Of a DNA stretch of 35,712 nt, positions 21,501-30,288 are shown piece after piece; within the stretch, counting starts at the first letter, position 1, and every line of letters begins with the position of its first letter. A program made the position numbers and the translations under genes. The stretch lies in IMG/VR virus record IMGVR_UViG_3300031660_000019, positions 1 to 35,712 of that record. One strand, written 5' to 3'. The notes under the pieces were generated by a model that saw nothing but the letters and a program-made list of their open reading frames with translations, searched no databases and had not been told where the DNA came from. The DNA comes from a virus.

Positions 21501-24500
21501 GCAAGACGCTTCGGAAAGTCGCCTTGATCGCGGGTGCAGTCGCACTTGTCGCGACCGGGGTGGGCGCAGCAGCGGGCGCAGGCCTATTCACAGCCGCAAC
21601 CGCCGCAGGCGCTGCAACTGCGGCCTCGATCGCCGCAACAGCCACAACAATCGCAACGGTCGCCAGTCTGACCGCTGGTGTCGCAACTCTCGGCGCGCAG
21701 ATCACCGCACCCAAGCCAACAGCGCGCGGGTCCACCACCCGCCTCATCATCGACGCAGAGCCGCCGCGCCCGTACATGATCGGCGAGAGTTACAGCGCCG
21801 GCATCCTGCGCCACCGTGTCGGCTATGGCGCCACGCTCAAGAAGGTGCCGAACCCGTTCCTGTGGGAAGTGAAGGTCTTCTCCGGCGTCGGCCCTGTCGA
21901 GGCGCTGGTTGAAGAACAGTTCGATTTCGGATCGGTCGGCGGCTATTATTCCGGCTTCTACAGCAGCACCTCGCAGCTTGGGGCGCGACCCGAGGGTGGC
22001 GCGCTTACCCCGCCATTCGGCGCCGCGCCTGGCTGGTCATCCGCCCACAAGCTTTCCGGCTGCGCGGCGATCGGCGGCAACTACAAGTTCGACAAGGACG
22101 GTAAGGTCTTTGCGTCCGGCGTCCCGCTGCACGGTGCGATCTGGCGTGGCGAAAAGGTATATGATCCGCGCCTCGACAGTACCTATCCCGGTGGGTCGGG
22201 CTCGTGCCGCCTGGGCGTCGAGTCCACCTATGTCTATTCGGCATCTCCTCCCCTGCATGCGGGCACCTATGCGTACGGCCGCTATCAGAACGGGGTCCGC
22301 ATCTTCGGGCTTGGCCTGAGCGGCGATGCGATCGACTGGGCGGCCATCGTCGACTGGGCAAACGACTGCGACACGGTCGACTGGACCATTCACGGCACGA
22401 TCTACGAGGGCGGTCGCGGCGCGGATGTGCGCCAGCAGCGGGTGCAGAACCTCGACGACATCTGCGCTGCCGGCGGCGGCCGCTGGTTGCAGGCTGGCGC
22501 GCTGCTGTCGTTCGACTGGCATCGCCCGCGCGTACCGCTGGCCACCCTGACAGATGACGATCTGCTCGAGGAAGGCGGCAGTGCAACGGCCGTTCAGACC
22601 ATCCGTGAGCGGATGAACGGCATTCGTCCCCAGTATGTCAGCCCCGCGCACAACTGGGAGCAGATAACCGCCGACGAGATCATCGGATCGACCTATCGCA
22701 CCGAAGATGACCAGCCCCTCACCCAGACATGGGCGCTGAACCTGGTCAAGGATCCGGCTCAGGCGGGTGAACTGGCGTGCTACGCGCTGGTGGACAGCCG
22801 CGAGATCGGGCCAATCGAACTCAAGTGCAAAGCCGCCTGGCGGTTCTACAAGCCTGGCGAGACGATCACGATCAATTCGTCGCTGCTGGGCTATGAGGGG
22901 CAGGCGGTCATCATCGCGCGCGACCTCGACCCGCAGACGCTGGCGGTCAAGCTGGTGGTCAAGAGCGAGACACCCGCCAAGCACGATTTTGCGCTCGGCA
23001 AAGTGGCCGATCCGCCGCCATCGCCGATCCTGACCCAGACGCAGGAAGACCGCGATCTTGTGAAGTACGGGGCGATCACGCCGCGCGCGGTGGATGTCGT
23101 GTTCGCCGACGATCAGAACGTCGAGGAACTGCAGCCCGCCGAGCCCGGCGCGACGGAAGGCGCGGTCGTGCCGGTTCCTGGCAGCGGACAGCCCGGCAAC
23201 ATCAAGGATGGCGACGGCAACTATCGCGATCCCGGTGAACTGCTGAACAGCGAGATCGAATTGACCGCGGCAGGGCGCCTGCAATACCGCCCGCTGCCCG
23301 ATGTGGCGCCGGTGTCGCTGGGGCAGCTTCACTTGCCCGATCTCAATGCGGTGAGCCAAGATGCGTTCCGCCGGGCCGAGGATGACATCGATCAGGTGGC
23401 AACCGCGCTGGCAGTCGCGCTCGATGAGGCATCGCGGACGCGCGCGACATTCACCGACGCCGGCTTCTATGTCGATCCCGCTACGGGGCAGGTCCGCATT
23501 CATGCGATCGAACAGACCAAGGAACGGGTCGGGACGGCAGAGATCAGGTTGAACGCTGCCGAATCCAGCATCCTTCTGCGCGCGACGAACAGCTATGTGA
23601 ACGAGCAGATCGCGCTTGCGGTGATCGACCCGAGCCAGATTGCCGAGCTGACCGATATCTTCCTGCGCATCGGTGCCGCCGAGGTCGATATCGACGGCCT
23701 CAATGCCACAGTCACCACGCTGGCCACGGTAACGGAATTGAGCCTGGTCGAAGGCCGGGTCACCACCGCCGAGGAAGCGATCGATGCTCTGGAAGGCACG
23801 ATCACCACCAAGGTCGACACCACCACGTTCGACGCACTGGCAACACGGGTCACCAGCGCCGAAACCACACTGACCGCGATCGGTGACACCGCCTCGATCG
23901 TTAATGCGGTGTCCTCTGTCCGTATGGTCGAGAAGGCGCAGGACGCCAATGCTGAGCAGGATCTGCGCGCACTGCTGCAGGGTGATCGCAACCAGCGCGA
24001 GCAGGTAACCGCTATTGCGGCGGCCCGGCAGGAACTGACCGCGCGCATCATCGACGGCGACACGGCAGAGGCAGCTTTCCGGCTGGCGCTGCAGGTGCGC
24101 GTTGGTGCGGCTGAGGCGTCGATTGCAACCGAAAGCCTGGCACGCGCATCACAAACCAGCGCACTCGCCAGCCAGATATTCAACCTGGGCGTATCGCTGG
24201 AAGATGAGGTCGGCACCCTGCAGGCCAATATCGACGAAGTGCAGCAGGCTATCGTTGATGAGGAGGGCGCGCGCAGCCTTGCTATCTCCGAGGTCAATGC
24301 CAGCATCACAGACCTCGCAACTGCGCTCAGCGACGAGGAGCAGGCGCGGGTCGATGCGATCAATTCCGCGACCGACACGCTCATCGGGCAGATCGAGGCC
24401 GAAGCTGCAGCGCGTGGCGAAGCGCTGACCGCAGAAGAAGAAGCCCGGATCGCCGCGCTTGAGGCCGAGCGTGCGCAGACCCTTGAAGATATCGCTGCCG

Positions 24501-26059
24501 AGCGGGAGGCGCGCGAAGGTGCCATTGCCACAATCGATGCCCGCGTCGAGGAAGTCGAGCAGGCCAGCGTCGACCGTGATGGCGAGATACTGGCAGGCAT
24601 CAGCCGCGAGGCCTCGGTGTCGCGCGGATCGCGCACGGAACTCGACAAGCTGGTGGACCAGGTTCTTGGGGGGCTTCTCTACACCGACAAGACATCACGG
24701 CAGACCGGGCAACAGCTTGGCTTTGTCCGCGAGGAAATCACCGCGTTGCTCAGCAGCGAGATCAGCGGCGTTGTCAGCCGTGTTGTTGGGTTGGCGCTGC
24801 GCATCGGCGAGGCCGAGGGCTCGATTCGCGAACTCGATCGGGTGGTCATCGAGAACAATTCCACGCTGGTCCAGAGCATCGACAGTCTCAGCCTGAATGT
24901 CACGACAACGCGGACCGATCTGGAAACATCAATCTCGACGACGCGCACCGACCTCGAAGGCGAGATTTCGACCACCCGGGGTGATCTGGAAGGCGATATC
25001 AGCAGCGCGGTTGGCCGTGTCGACAACCTTGAGGGCGATCTTGCTGATGAGGTTGAGGCGCGCGAGGCCGGTGATGCTGCAGAGGCGGCGGCGCGCACGA
25101 TAGAGATTTCCGGCGCGATCACTTCTGAACGGGTGCTCTGGCAGGAAGGCGACAGCATCATCGCCGGGACGGTCGAAACCGTTTCGTCGCGGGTGGATGA
25201 TGCCGAGGCCAGCATTGCCTCGTTCGCCGAAAGCATCGACGGGCTAGAGGCCCGGCAAGGTGTGCGCCTCGATGTGAACGGTCGCGTCACCGGATATGTG
25301 CAGAACAACGATGGCGAGGAAGGCAACTTTACCATCGTCGCCGACAATTTCGAGGTGGTCGATCCCGATACCGGGGAGGTCTATCTCGGCGCCGACGAGG
25401 ACGGCCTGCGCCTGCAGAACGGCAAGGTCGTGATGGACAACGGCGTCAACATGCTGGTGATGGGCGCCGGGTTCGGCGTCGATAGCCAGTTCGTGATGTG
25501 GTTCGGGCCGAGCCAGCCGATTGAAGATTGCAACGAGGCCGACGCGCTGTTCTTCCTCGATGTGACCGGCGACGGCGAATATGGCCTGCGCCTGGGCAGC
25601 AACTTCTACAAGAACAGCGGCACCGGCACGTCGCTGGCCAGCAACGCGCAGATCATCGTCGGGCCTTTCGTCACCGATGGCGGATCCAAGCAGGTGAGCA
25701 TCGGCTACACCTATTTCCGCAATGTCCAGATCACCGATGCGTTTGTCTACACAGGGGCGGTGCAAGCCGTTCTCCGCGTCGAGCGAAGCGTCAACGGCGG
25801 CACCTGGGCAACGGTGGGCGATTACACCTTCAACGGCACAGCGACGGGCTTCGACGGTTTCGGCCCATCAGAGCCGGGCAGCGCGACGATCCAGATCAAC
25901 CAGGCTGCGAGCTTCACTGACACCACCAGCGGCACGGGCACATTCAGCTATCGCGCCACCATCATCAGCCGTTCGGTTGATGGCCTCACGTCGACTGTCA
26001 GCCTTGAGGACACCCTCAACCAGACAGTCACCCTCATCAGCACCGAACAGATCACGTAA
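21497..26059 (+). CDS. Host-specificity/central tail tip protein (J-like)
   Basis: At 1520 residues this is the longest protein of the window and occupies the lambda J position. The N-terminus is strongly hydrophobic and Ala/Thr-rich (about residues 8-70, several possible membrane helices), then a globular hub-like part with TTRLIIDAEPPRPYMIGESYSAG and VYDPRLDSTYPGG. From about 640 to 1240 it is a long coiled coil with many ALE/EAR helices and three 11-residue repeats TTRxDLExxIS (1137-1169). After that a short DUF1983-like part (NFEVVDPDTGEVYLGADEDG) leads to a beta-rich C-terminal domain likely to bind the host surface. The ATG at 21497 overlaps the previous stop. Confidence 0.88.
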   Translation: MSKTLRKVALIAGAVALVATGVGAAAGAGLFTAATAAGAATAASIAATATTIATVASLTAGVATLGAQITAPKPTARGSTTRLIIDAEPPRPYMIGESYSAGILRHRVGYGATLKKVPNPFLWEVKVFSGVGPVEALVEEQFDFGSVGGYYSGFYSSTSQLGARPEGGALTPPFGAAPGWSSAHKLSGCAAIGGNYKFDKDGKVFASGVPLHGAIWRGEKVYDPRLDSTYPGGSGSCRLGVESTYVYSASPPLHAGTYAYGRYQNGVRIFGLGLSGDAIDWAAIVDWANDCDTVDWTIHGTIYEGGRGADVRQQRVQNLDDICAAGGGRWLQAGALLSFDWHRPRVPLATLTDDDLLEEGGSATAVQTIRERMNGIRPQYVSPAHNWEQITADEIIGSTYRTEDDQPLTQTWALNLVKDPAQAGELACYALVDSREIGPIELKCKAAWRFYKPGETITINSSLLGYEGQAVIIARDLDPQTLAVKLVVKSETPAKHDFALGKVADPPPSPILTQTQEDRDLVKYGAITPRAVDVVFADDQNVEELQPAEPGATEGAVVPVPGSGQPGNIKDGDGNYRDPGELLNSEIELTAAGRLQYRPLPDVAPVSLGQLHLPDLNAVSQDAFRRAEDDIDQVATALAVALDEASRTRATFTDAGFYVDPATGQVRIHAIEQTKERVGTAEIRLNAAESSILLRATNSYVNEQIALAVIDPSQIAELTDIFLRIGAAEVDIDGLNATVTTLATVTELSLVEGRVTTAEEAIDALEGTITTKVDTTTFDALATRVTSAETTLTAIGDTASIVNAVSSVRMVEKAQDANAEQDLRALLQGDRNQREQVTAIAAARQELTARIIDGDTAEAAFRLALQVRVGAAEASIATESLARASQTSALASQIFNLGVSLEDEVGTLQANIDEVQQAIVDEEGARSLAISEVNASITDLATALSDEEQARVDAINSATDTLIGQIEAEAAARGEALTAEEEARIAALEAERAQTLEDIAAEREAREGAIATIDARVEEVEQASVDRDGEILAGISREASVSRGSRTELDKLVDQVLGGLLYTDKTSRQTGQQLGFVREEITALLSSEISGVVSRVVGLALRIGEAEGSIRELDRVVIENNSTLVQSIDSLSLNVTTTRTDLETSISTTRTDLEGEISTTRGDLEGDISSAVGRVDNLEGDLADEVEAREAGDAAEAAARTIEISGAITSERVLWQEGDSIIAGTVETVSSRVDDAEASIASFAESIDGLEARQGVRLDVNGRVTGYVQNNDGEEGNFTIVADNFEVVDPDTGEVYLGADEDGLRLQNGKVVMDNGVNMLVMGAGFGVDSQFVMWFGPSQPIEDCNEADALFFLDVTGDGEYGLRLGSNFYKNSGTGTSLASNAQIIVGPFVTDGGSKQVSIGYTYFRNVQITDAFVYTGAVQAVLRVERSVNGGTWATVGDYTFNGTATGFDGFGPSEPGSATIQINQAASFTDTTSGTGTFSYRATIISRSVDGLTSTVSLEDTLNQTVTLISTEQIT
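24905..25003 (+). repeat. 33-bp imperfect tandem repeat, three units
   Basis: Units 24905-24937, 24938-24970 and 24971-25003 each encode an 11-residue hendecad TTR-T/G-DLExxIS within the coiled coil of the J-like protein. DNA identity between units is partial, protein identity high. Confidence 0.75.
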
Positions 26060-26071
26060 AGGAGCATCACA

Positions 26072-27247
26072 TTGGCTTGGTATCGCTCGGGAACGATTTC
26101 CCTCACCAACGGCAACGCAACGGTCACTGGCAGCGGCACGGCGTTCATCGCCAACGCCAGCATTGGGGAAGGGCTTATCGCCCCTGATGGCCGGACCTAT
26201 GAAATTACCAATATCGTGTCGGACACGTCACTGACGATCAGCCCGGCCTATCTCGGCAGCACGGCGAGCGGGCAGGCCTATGCAATCGCACCCCTGCGCG
26301 GCCGCATCGCTGACCTCATCGCCGAGACGAGCAGCCTGCTGGGTTCGTTCGCCACCGTGCGTGACGGTATCGGCGATGGCCTGTTCCCTGATGGAACAGT
26401 AAGCGTCCCAGCGTTCCGCTTCGCCGCGGACCAGGATACTGGGATCTATCGCTTCGGAACCAATACGATCGGCTTCGCGACCGGTGGCTCGGCCAGGATG
26501 ATCATCAATGCTTCAGGCAATGTAGGTATAGGCACCACGTCGCCCATTGCGCCACTTCATCTAGTGGGCAACATCCGCCAAGACATTGGCTACAGTATCA
26601 CCTTCTTCACAAACGATTATGGCATTGGTACGCCGGACAGCCTTGGCCTGCAATTGTTCTGCCAGAACATTGATACTATCCGTTTCGGAACTCGTGCATC
26701 AAACGTCTTCACCGAATTGTGGGCAATAGTCGGTTCAAGCGGAAATCTTCGACCTGCCGCAGATAACACCGTTTCGTTCGGCGAAGCCGCAAGGCGCGTC
26801 ACCACAGTTTTCGCTGCGACCGGCACGATCAACACCTCGGACGAGCGCGACAAGCACTGGCGCGGCGAACTGAACGCCGCCGAGCTGCGCGCCGCCAGGC
26901 GCATCATCGCCGAACTCGGCATCTACCAGTGGAACGATGCCGTCGCCGAGAAGGGCGAGGATGCCCGCCTGCACTTCGGCGTTCGCGCCCAGCAGGCCTT
27001 CGCGATCATGGAAGACGAAGGGCTCGATTGGAGCCGCTACGCCTGGGCCTGCTATGACCAGTGGGATGAGCAGGCCGAGCCGATGCGGGGCGAGGATGGC
27101 GAGCCGACCGGAGAAACCCGCGTCACACTGGAAGCTGGTGATCGCTATGGCGTTCGGCCCGACCAGCTGGCGTTCTGGCTTATCGCTGCGCAGGCGGCGA
27201 TCCAGGCTGATCTCGAGGCCCGCCTCGCCGCACTGGAAGCAGCCTGA
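26072..27247 (+). CDS. Tail fibre with C-terminal S74 intramolecular chaperone
   Basis: This 391-residue protein starts at TTG, supported by AAAGGAG at 26058-26064. The N-terminal 100 residues look like a tail-attachment domain. The middle contains the fibre pattern FRFAADQDTGIYRFG, SARMIINASGNVGIGTTSP. From residue 252 TINTSDERDK marks an endosialidase-type S74 chaperone: Ser256-Asp257 is the self-cleavage dyad, and cut after Thr255 would release about 136 residues once the fibre trimer has folded. The chaperone part continues with a helix ELRAARRIIAELGIYQW and ends with DLEARLAALEAA. It is probably the receptor-binding fibre of this phage. Confidence 0.9.
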   Translation: MAWYRSGTISLTNGNATVTGSGTAFIANASIGEGLIAPDGRTYEITNIVSDTSLTISPAYLGSTASGQAYAIAPLRGRIADLIAETSSLLGSFATVRDGIGDGLFPDGTVSVPAFRFAADQDTGIYRFGTNTIGFATGGSARMIINASGNVGIGTTSPIAPLHLVGNIRQDIGYSITFFTNDYGIGTPDSLGLQLFCQNIDTIRFGTRASNVFTELWAIVGSSGNLRPAADNTVSFGEAARRVTTVFAATGTINTSDERDKHWRGELNAAELRAARRIIAELGIYQWNDAVAEKGEDARLHFGVRAQQAFAIMEDEGLDWSRYAWACYDQWDEQAEPMRGEDGEPTGETRVTLEAGDRYGVRPDQLAFWLIAAQAAIQADLEARLAALEAA

Positions 27248-27249
27248 TC

Positions 27250-27615
27250 ATGGACCTTATGGGAGAAGACGGCGGCAGGCTGGCCTCGGCATTCGCTGCA
27301 GGGTGGACCGCCGCCTCAACCTTGTTCGTCGGCGCCGGCATCTGGCTTCGCAACTTCCTGACAAAAAACCACACTGCGCAGATAGAGGCTCAAAAAGAGC
27401 TGATCGAGGTGGTGAAGATCGATTCCAAAGCGCGCGTCGATGCGCTTGAGGATGAGCTGCGAGAGGAACGCCGCCGCTGTGACGCAATGGAAACGCGGCT
27501 GATCGCCCGGATCCAGAACCTTGAAGGCGTCCTTCTGGCGCACGGCAACCCAAAGGTGCGCGGCGAACTGCAGGCGAGGGTCAACGATACCGGCCCGCCA
27601 TTCAACGGAGAATGA
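27250..27615 (+). CDS. Membrane-anchored coiled-coil protein, lysis region
   Basis: The 121-residue protein has one probable membrane segment near the N-terminus (ASAFAAGWTAASTLFVGAGIWL) and then a charged coiled coil (about residues 40-100, KELIEVVKIDSKARVDALEDELREERRR). It lies two bases after the fibre gene and just before the endolysin. It could be a lysis regulator or a holin partner, but it lacks identifying motifs and I leave the function open. Confidence 0.65.
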   Translation: MDLMGEDGGRLASAFAAGWTAASTLFVGAGIWLRNFLTKNHTAQIEAQKELIEVVKIDSKARVDALEDELREERRRCDAMETRLIARIQNLEGVLLAHGNPKVRGELQARVNDTGPPFNGE

Positions 27616-27616
27616 T

Positions 27617-28309
27617 ATGATCACGACACTGCTGGACCTGCAAAGGTTCCTGAACAGGCACGCGCTGACCGGGCTGGTGGAGGATGGCAAGCCCGGGCCC
27701 AAGACGCGCGCGGGCATCATCGCCGGGTTCACCAACCGCGATGCCTCCAAGATCACCACCGCGCAGGTGCAGATGATCGCCGATCGCCTGGGCGCATCGC
27801 TCAAGCAGGTGCAGGCGGTCGCTAAGGTCGAGAGCAACGGCGGCGGGTGGAATGACCAGGGCCAGCCCAAGGCGCTTTACGAGCGGCATTATGCGTGGCG
27901 CAGGCTGCGCGTAAAGATCCCGTTCCTCTCCAACCCGGCGCCCGGCGGCTACACGCTCGACGCAGATCGCGACGGCATCAACGACAGCTGGGAAAAGCTG
28001 GCCGACATGGCGCTGCGCAATCCCGTGGTGGCGTTTGAGAGCGCATCGTTTGGCAAGTTCCAAGTCATGGGAGCCCACTGGAAGCATCTGGGCTATGCAG
28101 GCCCGGTCGAAATGGCATGGAGCCTGCGCGACACCGAGTTTGCGCATTACGACATGCTCGCCCGCTTCATCGAAACGAACGGCCTGATCCCGCACCTGCG
28201 CCGCCTGAGCACGAACCCCGCCGACAATGTGGGTTTTGCCCGCCGGTATAATGGGCCGGCGTTCGCCAAAAACAGATACGACCACAAGCTCGCCGCAGCC
28301 ATGCGCTGA
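27617..28309 (+). CDS. Endolysin, N-acetylmuramidase (DUF3380)
   Basis: This 230-residue enzyme would cleave peptidoglycan for host lysis. The N-terminus (ITTLLDLQRFLNRHAL, GPKTRAGI) resembles a small peptidoglycan-binding domain. The catalytic part follows with VAKVESNGGGW, where Glu72 is the likely acid, then KALYERHYAWRR, SFGKFQVMGAHWKHLGY and FARRYNGPAF, all typical of DUF3380 muramidases. No signal sequence is seen, so a holin is needed for export, and a holin-like gene follows at 28835. The ATG at 27617 has GGAG at 27607-27610; upstream frame is a shadow of the previous gene. Confidence 0.93.
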   Translation: MITTLLDLQRFLNRHALTGLVEDGKPGPKTRAGIIAGFTNRDASKITTAQVQMIADRLGASLKQVQAVAKVESNGGGWNDQGQPKALYERHYAWRRLRVKIPFLSNPAPGGYTLDADRDGINDSWEKLADMALRNPVVAFESASFGKFQVMGAHWKHLGYAGPVEMAWSLRDTEFAHYDMLARFIETNGLIPHLRRLSTNPADNVGFARRYNGPAFAKNRYDHKLAAAMR

Positions 28310-28328
28310 GCCCTCAAGGGGCAGCACC

Positions 28329-28838
28329 ATGATCATCAGCTATTTTCCCCCGACCTGGCTGGTCGAGGGCGATCCTCACGCGCTCGGCTTCAACGGGCAG
28401 AACGGGCCCTTCACGATCAAGATCGCGCGGGCCGCACCGGACCCCGCCGCGGTCTGGGCGCAGGAGCGATATGAGTGGGGCTTCAAATGGCGCTGGGGTA
28501 TCGCGTTCGCCGCGCCGTTCGCCGCTGCGGCCGTCCACCTGATGTTCTGGCCGCTGCTGCTGGCGGCATTCGCGGTGGCGCTCTGGGTGCCCAAACTGCT
28601 CCAACGGCAAATGGAACTGCGCGGCCATGCGATCGAGGTCGCGGTATCGGTCGCGCTGTATGGGCGCAACGTCGAGCAGGCGGAATTGCGGGAGATCCGG
28701 TCCCTGCTGACCTATCCGCCATTCAAGAACAATTCGCCCGAGCGCGTCACGGCGGAGATCAAGGCCCTGCGCGCATGGGCCGATCGAACCTCTCGCGGGA
28801 TGGCCGCGGGCAAGATCAAGCGGAGGATTGAGGGATGA
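28329..28838 (+). CDS. Two-helix membrane protein, unknown function
   Basis: The 169-residue protein has a hydrophobic region of about 40 residues (WGIAFAAPFAAAAVHLMFWPLLLAAFAVALWVPKLL), enough for two membrane passes, followed by a helical cytoplasmic part rich in Arg and Glu (ELREIRSLLTYPPF, EIKALRAWADR). Its location between endolysin and holin suggests a lysis or superinfection role, but I do not recognise it. The ATG at 28329 is chosen over a longer open frame that overlaps the endolysin. It overlaps the next gene by four bases. Confidence 0.65.
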   Translation: MIISYFPPTWLVEGDPHALGFNGQNGPFTIKIARAAPDPAAVWAQERYEWGFKWRWGIAFAAPFAAAAVHLMFWPLLLAAFAVALWVPKLLQRQMELRGHAIEVAVSVALYGRNVEQAELREIRSLLTYPPFKNNSPERVTAEIKALRAWADRTSRGMAAGKIKRRIEG

Positions 28839-29152
28839 CCGACAACAACCCGGAAGGCAATGCCGCCACCGACGATCCGTTCGCGCTCGATGTCGCTGTC
28901 CCATATTGGCAGGCCGCTATCATCCGCCTTGCCCGTCCTGCCCTGCTCTGGGCGCTCGGAGTTGTCACTATGGGGTTCGGGGTTGTCATTGTCGGCTTTG
29001 TCGAGGCTTTCGTGCCCGGTGCCGGTTTACGGATGGCCGCCGCAATGGCCGCACTGCTGAAAGCCTATCCCGACGCGCTCTATTGGCTGGTCGCGTTCTT
29101 GTTCGGCGGACAGGCGCTCGCCGGCATCATTAAATCGATCAAGGGAGGCTGA
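28835..29152 (+). CDS. Holin-like protein, probable three membrane segments
   Basis: The 105-residue protein begins with a polar region, then IRLARPALLWALGVVTMGFGVVIVGFVEAF (one or two passes), a loop, and ALYWLVAFLFGGQALAGIIKS. This looks like phage holins that open the inner membrane for the endolysin, and similar proteins occur in gene transfer agents of Alphaproteobacteria. It overlaps the upstream gene and is separated by one base from Rz. Confidence 0.78.
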   Translation: MTDNNPEGNAATDDPFALDVAVPYWQAAIIRLARPALLWALGVVTMGFGVVIVGFVEAFVPGAGLRMAAAMAALLKAYPDALYWLVAFLFGGQALAGIIKSIKGG

Positions 29153-29153
29153 T

Positions 29154-29798
29154 ATGGAACTGCTGCTGGCGCTACTGAAATTCGGCAAATGGATTGGGAA
29201 GCTGGCCGGGGCATTCTTCTCCTGGGTGCTCAACCTCATCCGGGAATACCCGTGGCAGGCCGCCGTCATCGGCCTCGCCATCGCCCTCCTGCTCATGTTC
29301 CGGGCGTGGGGTATAGATCACCGGAGCCTCACCGATGAATTGGCGGAAGCGAACGGCATCATCGCCGAGGAACGCGCCGCCCATCTCGCCACCATTGAGA
29401 ACGTCCGCAAGGGCCGCGAAGCCGCGCGCGAACTCGACCGCCAGAACGCCGAGCGGGTCAAGGCTGAGGCCGCCGCCATCAACGAAAGGACTATTCGTGA
29501 ACTGGAAACTCGCACCCGCACTTATGCTGCTCGCGCTGACCGCCTGCGCGCACAACTCGCAACCCTTGAAACCGGTGACGGTGGTGGCGCAGCAGCGGTC
29601 CTGCCCGGCGATCCCGACGCCACCTGCCGAGCTCTTGGTGCCGCCGACTGTGAAGACCTTGTTGCCCGAATGATCGACGCACAGGGCAGCATTGATCGCC
29701 TGATCGCGCTGCAGGCCTGGGCGAGCGGTGTGTCGGCGATCGATGCGAACTTGCCGCTTGGTAGCTCTACAAAGCCGCCAGAACACAATAAGCCATGA
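29154..29798 (+). CDS. Rz-like inner-membrane spanin
   Basis: This 214-residue protein starts with two hydrophobic segments, the second (EYPWQAAVIGLAIALLLMF, about 31-50) being a good signal anchor. The periplasmic part is a long charged helix (LTDELAEANGIIAEERAAHL to INERTIRELETRTRTYAARADRLRAQL), as in Rz proteins, which bridge inner and outer membrane in the last lysis step. The C-terminal 60 residues include CRALGAADCEDL, a further short helix. GGAGG lies 6-10 bases upstream. The Rz1-like lipoprotein is encoded within it in another frame, which strongly supports the assignment. Confidence 0.88.
   Translation: MELLLALLKFGKWIGKLAGAFFSWVLNLIREYPWQAAVIGLAIALLLMFRAWGIDHRSLTDELAEANGIIAEERAAHLATIENVRKGREAARELDRQNAERVKAEAAAINERTIRELETRTRTYAARADRLRAQLATLETGDGGGAAAVLPGDPDATCRALGAADCEDLVARMIDAQGSIDRLIALQAWASGVSAIDANLPLGSSTKPPEHNKP
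29497..29673 (+). CDS. Rz1-like outer-membrane lipoprotein, embedded in Rz
   Basis: A 58-residue protein is encoded wholly inside the Rz gene in a different reading frame. It begins at GTG with AAAGGA at 29485-29490 and reads MNWKLAPALMLLALTAC, a lipoprotein signal with LTAC lipobox and Cys17 as the lipidated residue. The mature part is Pro-rich (QPLKPVTVV, IPTPPAELLVPP), as in o-spanins. Embedding of Rz1 in Rz is the lambda arrangement. The pair would fuse outer and inner membranes at lysis. Confidence 0.87.
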   Translation: MNWKLAPALMLLALTACAHNSQPLKPVTVVAQQRSCPAIPTPPAELLVPPTVKTLLPE

Positions 29799-30055
29799 TT
29801 TCAAATAGGTGTGGCGACCCGCGGCCGATTTATCGCCATGGCAAGCACTTGAACTGCAAGGTTGACAAAATTTTTTCGTTGGGGGTTCGCGTCGGAGTCT
29901 TGCGTTGTCCAGCAAACAATTGAATATGGCGGCGCTAGCAGCTGCCGATAGAGTTTGCAGGGTCAGGGTTCTGTGCAAACATTAACCGATTTGTAACCGG
30001 AACGCCCGATCCTGTGAGCCGTTGGTACATTATAATGGCCAAAGGAGAACCAACC
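29799..30055. other. Non-coding gap before the Fic module
   Basis: The 257 bases between Rz and the small protein gene hold no gene I can support. TTGACA occurs at 29862-29867 but no good -10 lies at the right distance. TATAAT at 30031-30036 has no matching -35 and would start RNA inside the next gene's ribosome binding site. AT content is higher than in the phage genes. Confidence 0.5.
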
Positions 30056-30223
30056 ATGCCCGAAGATCTTATGCAGGCGCTTGATAGTCTGAAAGGCTAT
30101 CGAATGACGGCCGCTGATGTCGAGGCCCAGCGTGTCAGCTTCGTCTATGGCAACGGTTCATCAGATGACAACGACACGAAAGAATCTGTGAAGAAGGCAA
30201 TCGAGAACGCAGAAATGTCTTGA
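30056..30223 (+). CDS. Small protein upstream of Fic, putative antitoxin
   Basis: The 55-residue protein starts at the ATG at 30056 with AAAGGAG at 30041-30047; a GTG at 30014 would extend it by 14 residues but lacks such a signal. It reads MPEDLMQALDSLKGYRM, then TAADVEAQRVSFVYGNG, and an acidic middle followed by SVKKAIENAE. Position before a Fic gene and size match class I Fic antitoxins such as VbhA, which block the toxin with a [S/T]xxxE[G/N] motif. Here Ser28-Phe-Val-Tyr-Gly32-Asn33 has the same spacing but Gly in place of the inhibitory Glu. So the antitoxin role is plausible but not shown. Confidence 0.62.
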   Translation: MPEDLMQALDSLKGYRMTAADVEAQRVSFVYGNGSSDDNDTKESVKKAIENAEMS

Positions 30224-30252
30224 CGGCTTCCATCAGTTTCCACTTCAAAGGA

Positions 30253-30277
30253 GCCCGGCGTTTGCCGGGCTTTTTTT
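30253..30277 (+). terminator. Strong intrinsic terminator between putative antitoxin and Fic
   Basis: GCCCGGC at 30253-30259 and GCCGGGC at 30264-30270 form a 7-bp GC stem with loop GTTT, followed by seven T at 30271-30277. It is the strongest terminator in the window and ends 11 bases before the Fic start codon. Confidence 0.9.
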
Positions 30278-30288
30278 GAGGTGCGCCT

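Noticed and set aside
29862-29890. TTGACA as promoter for the Fic module
   Set aside because: No acceptable -10 at 16-18 bases distance (the sequence there is GGTTCGC-like).
30031-30036. Perfect TATAAT as -10 for the putative antitoxin gene
   Set aside because: No -35 at suitable spacing, and the start of RNA would fall inside the ribosome binding site.
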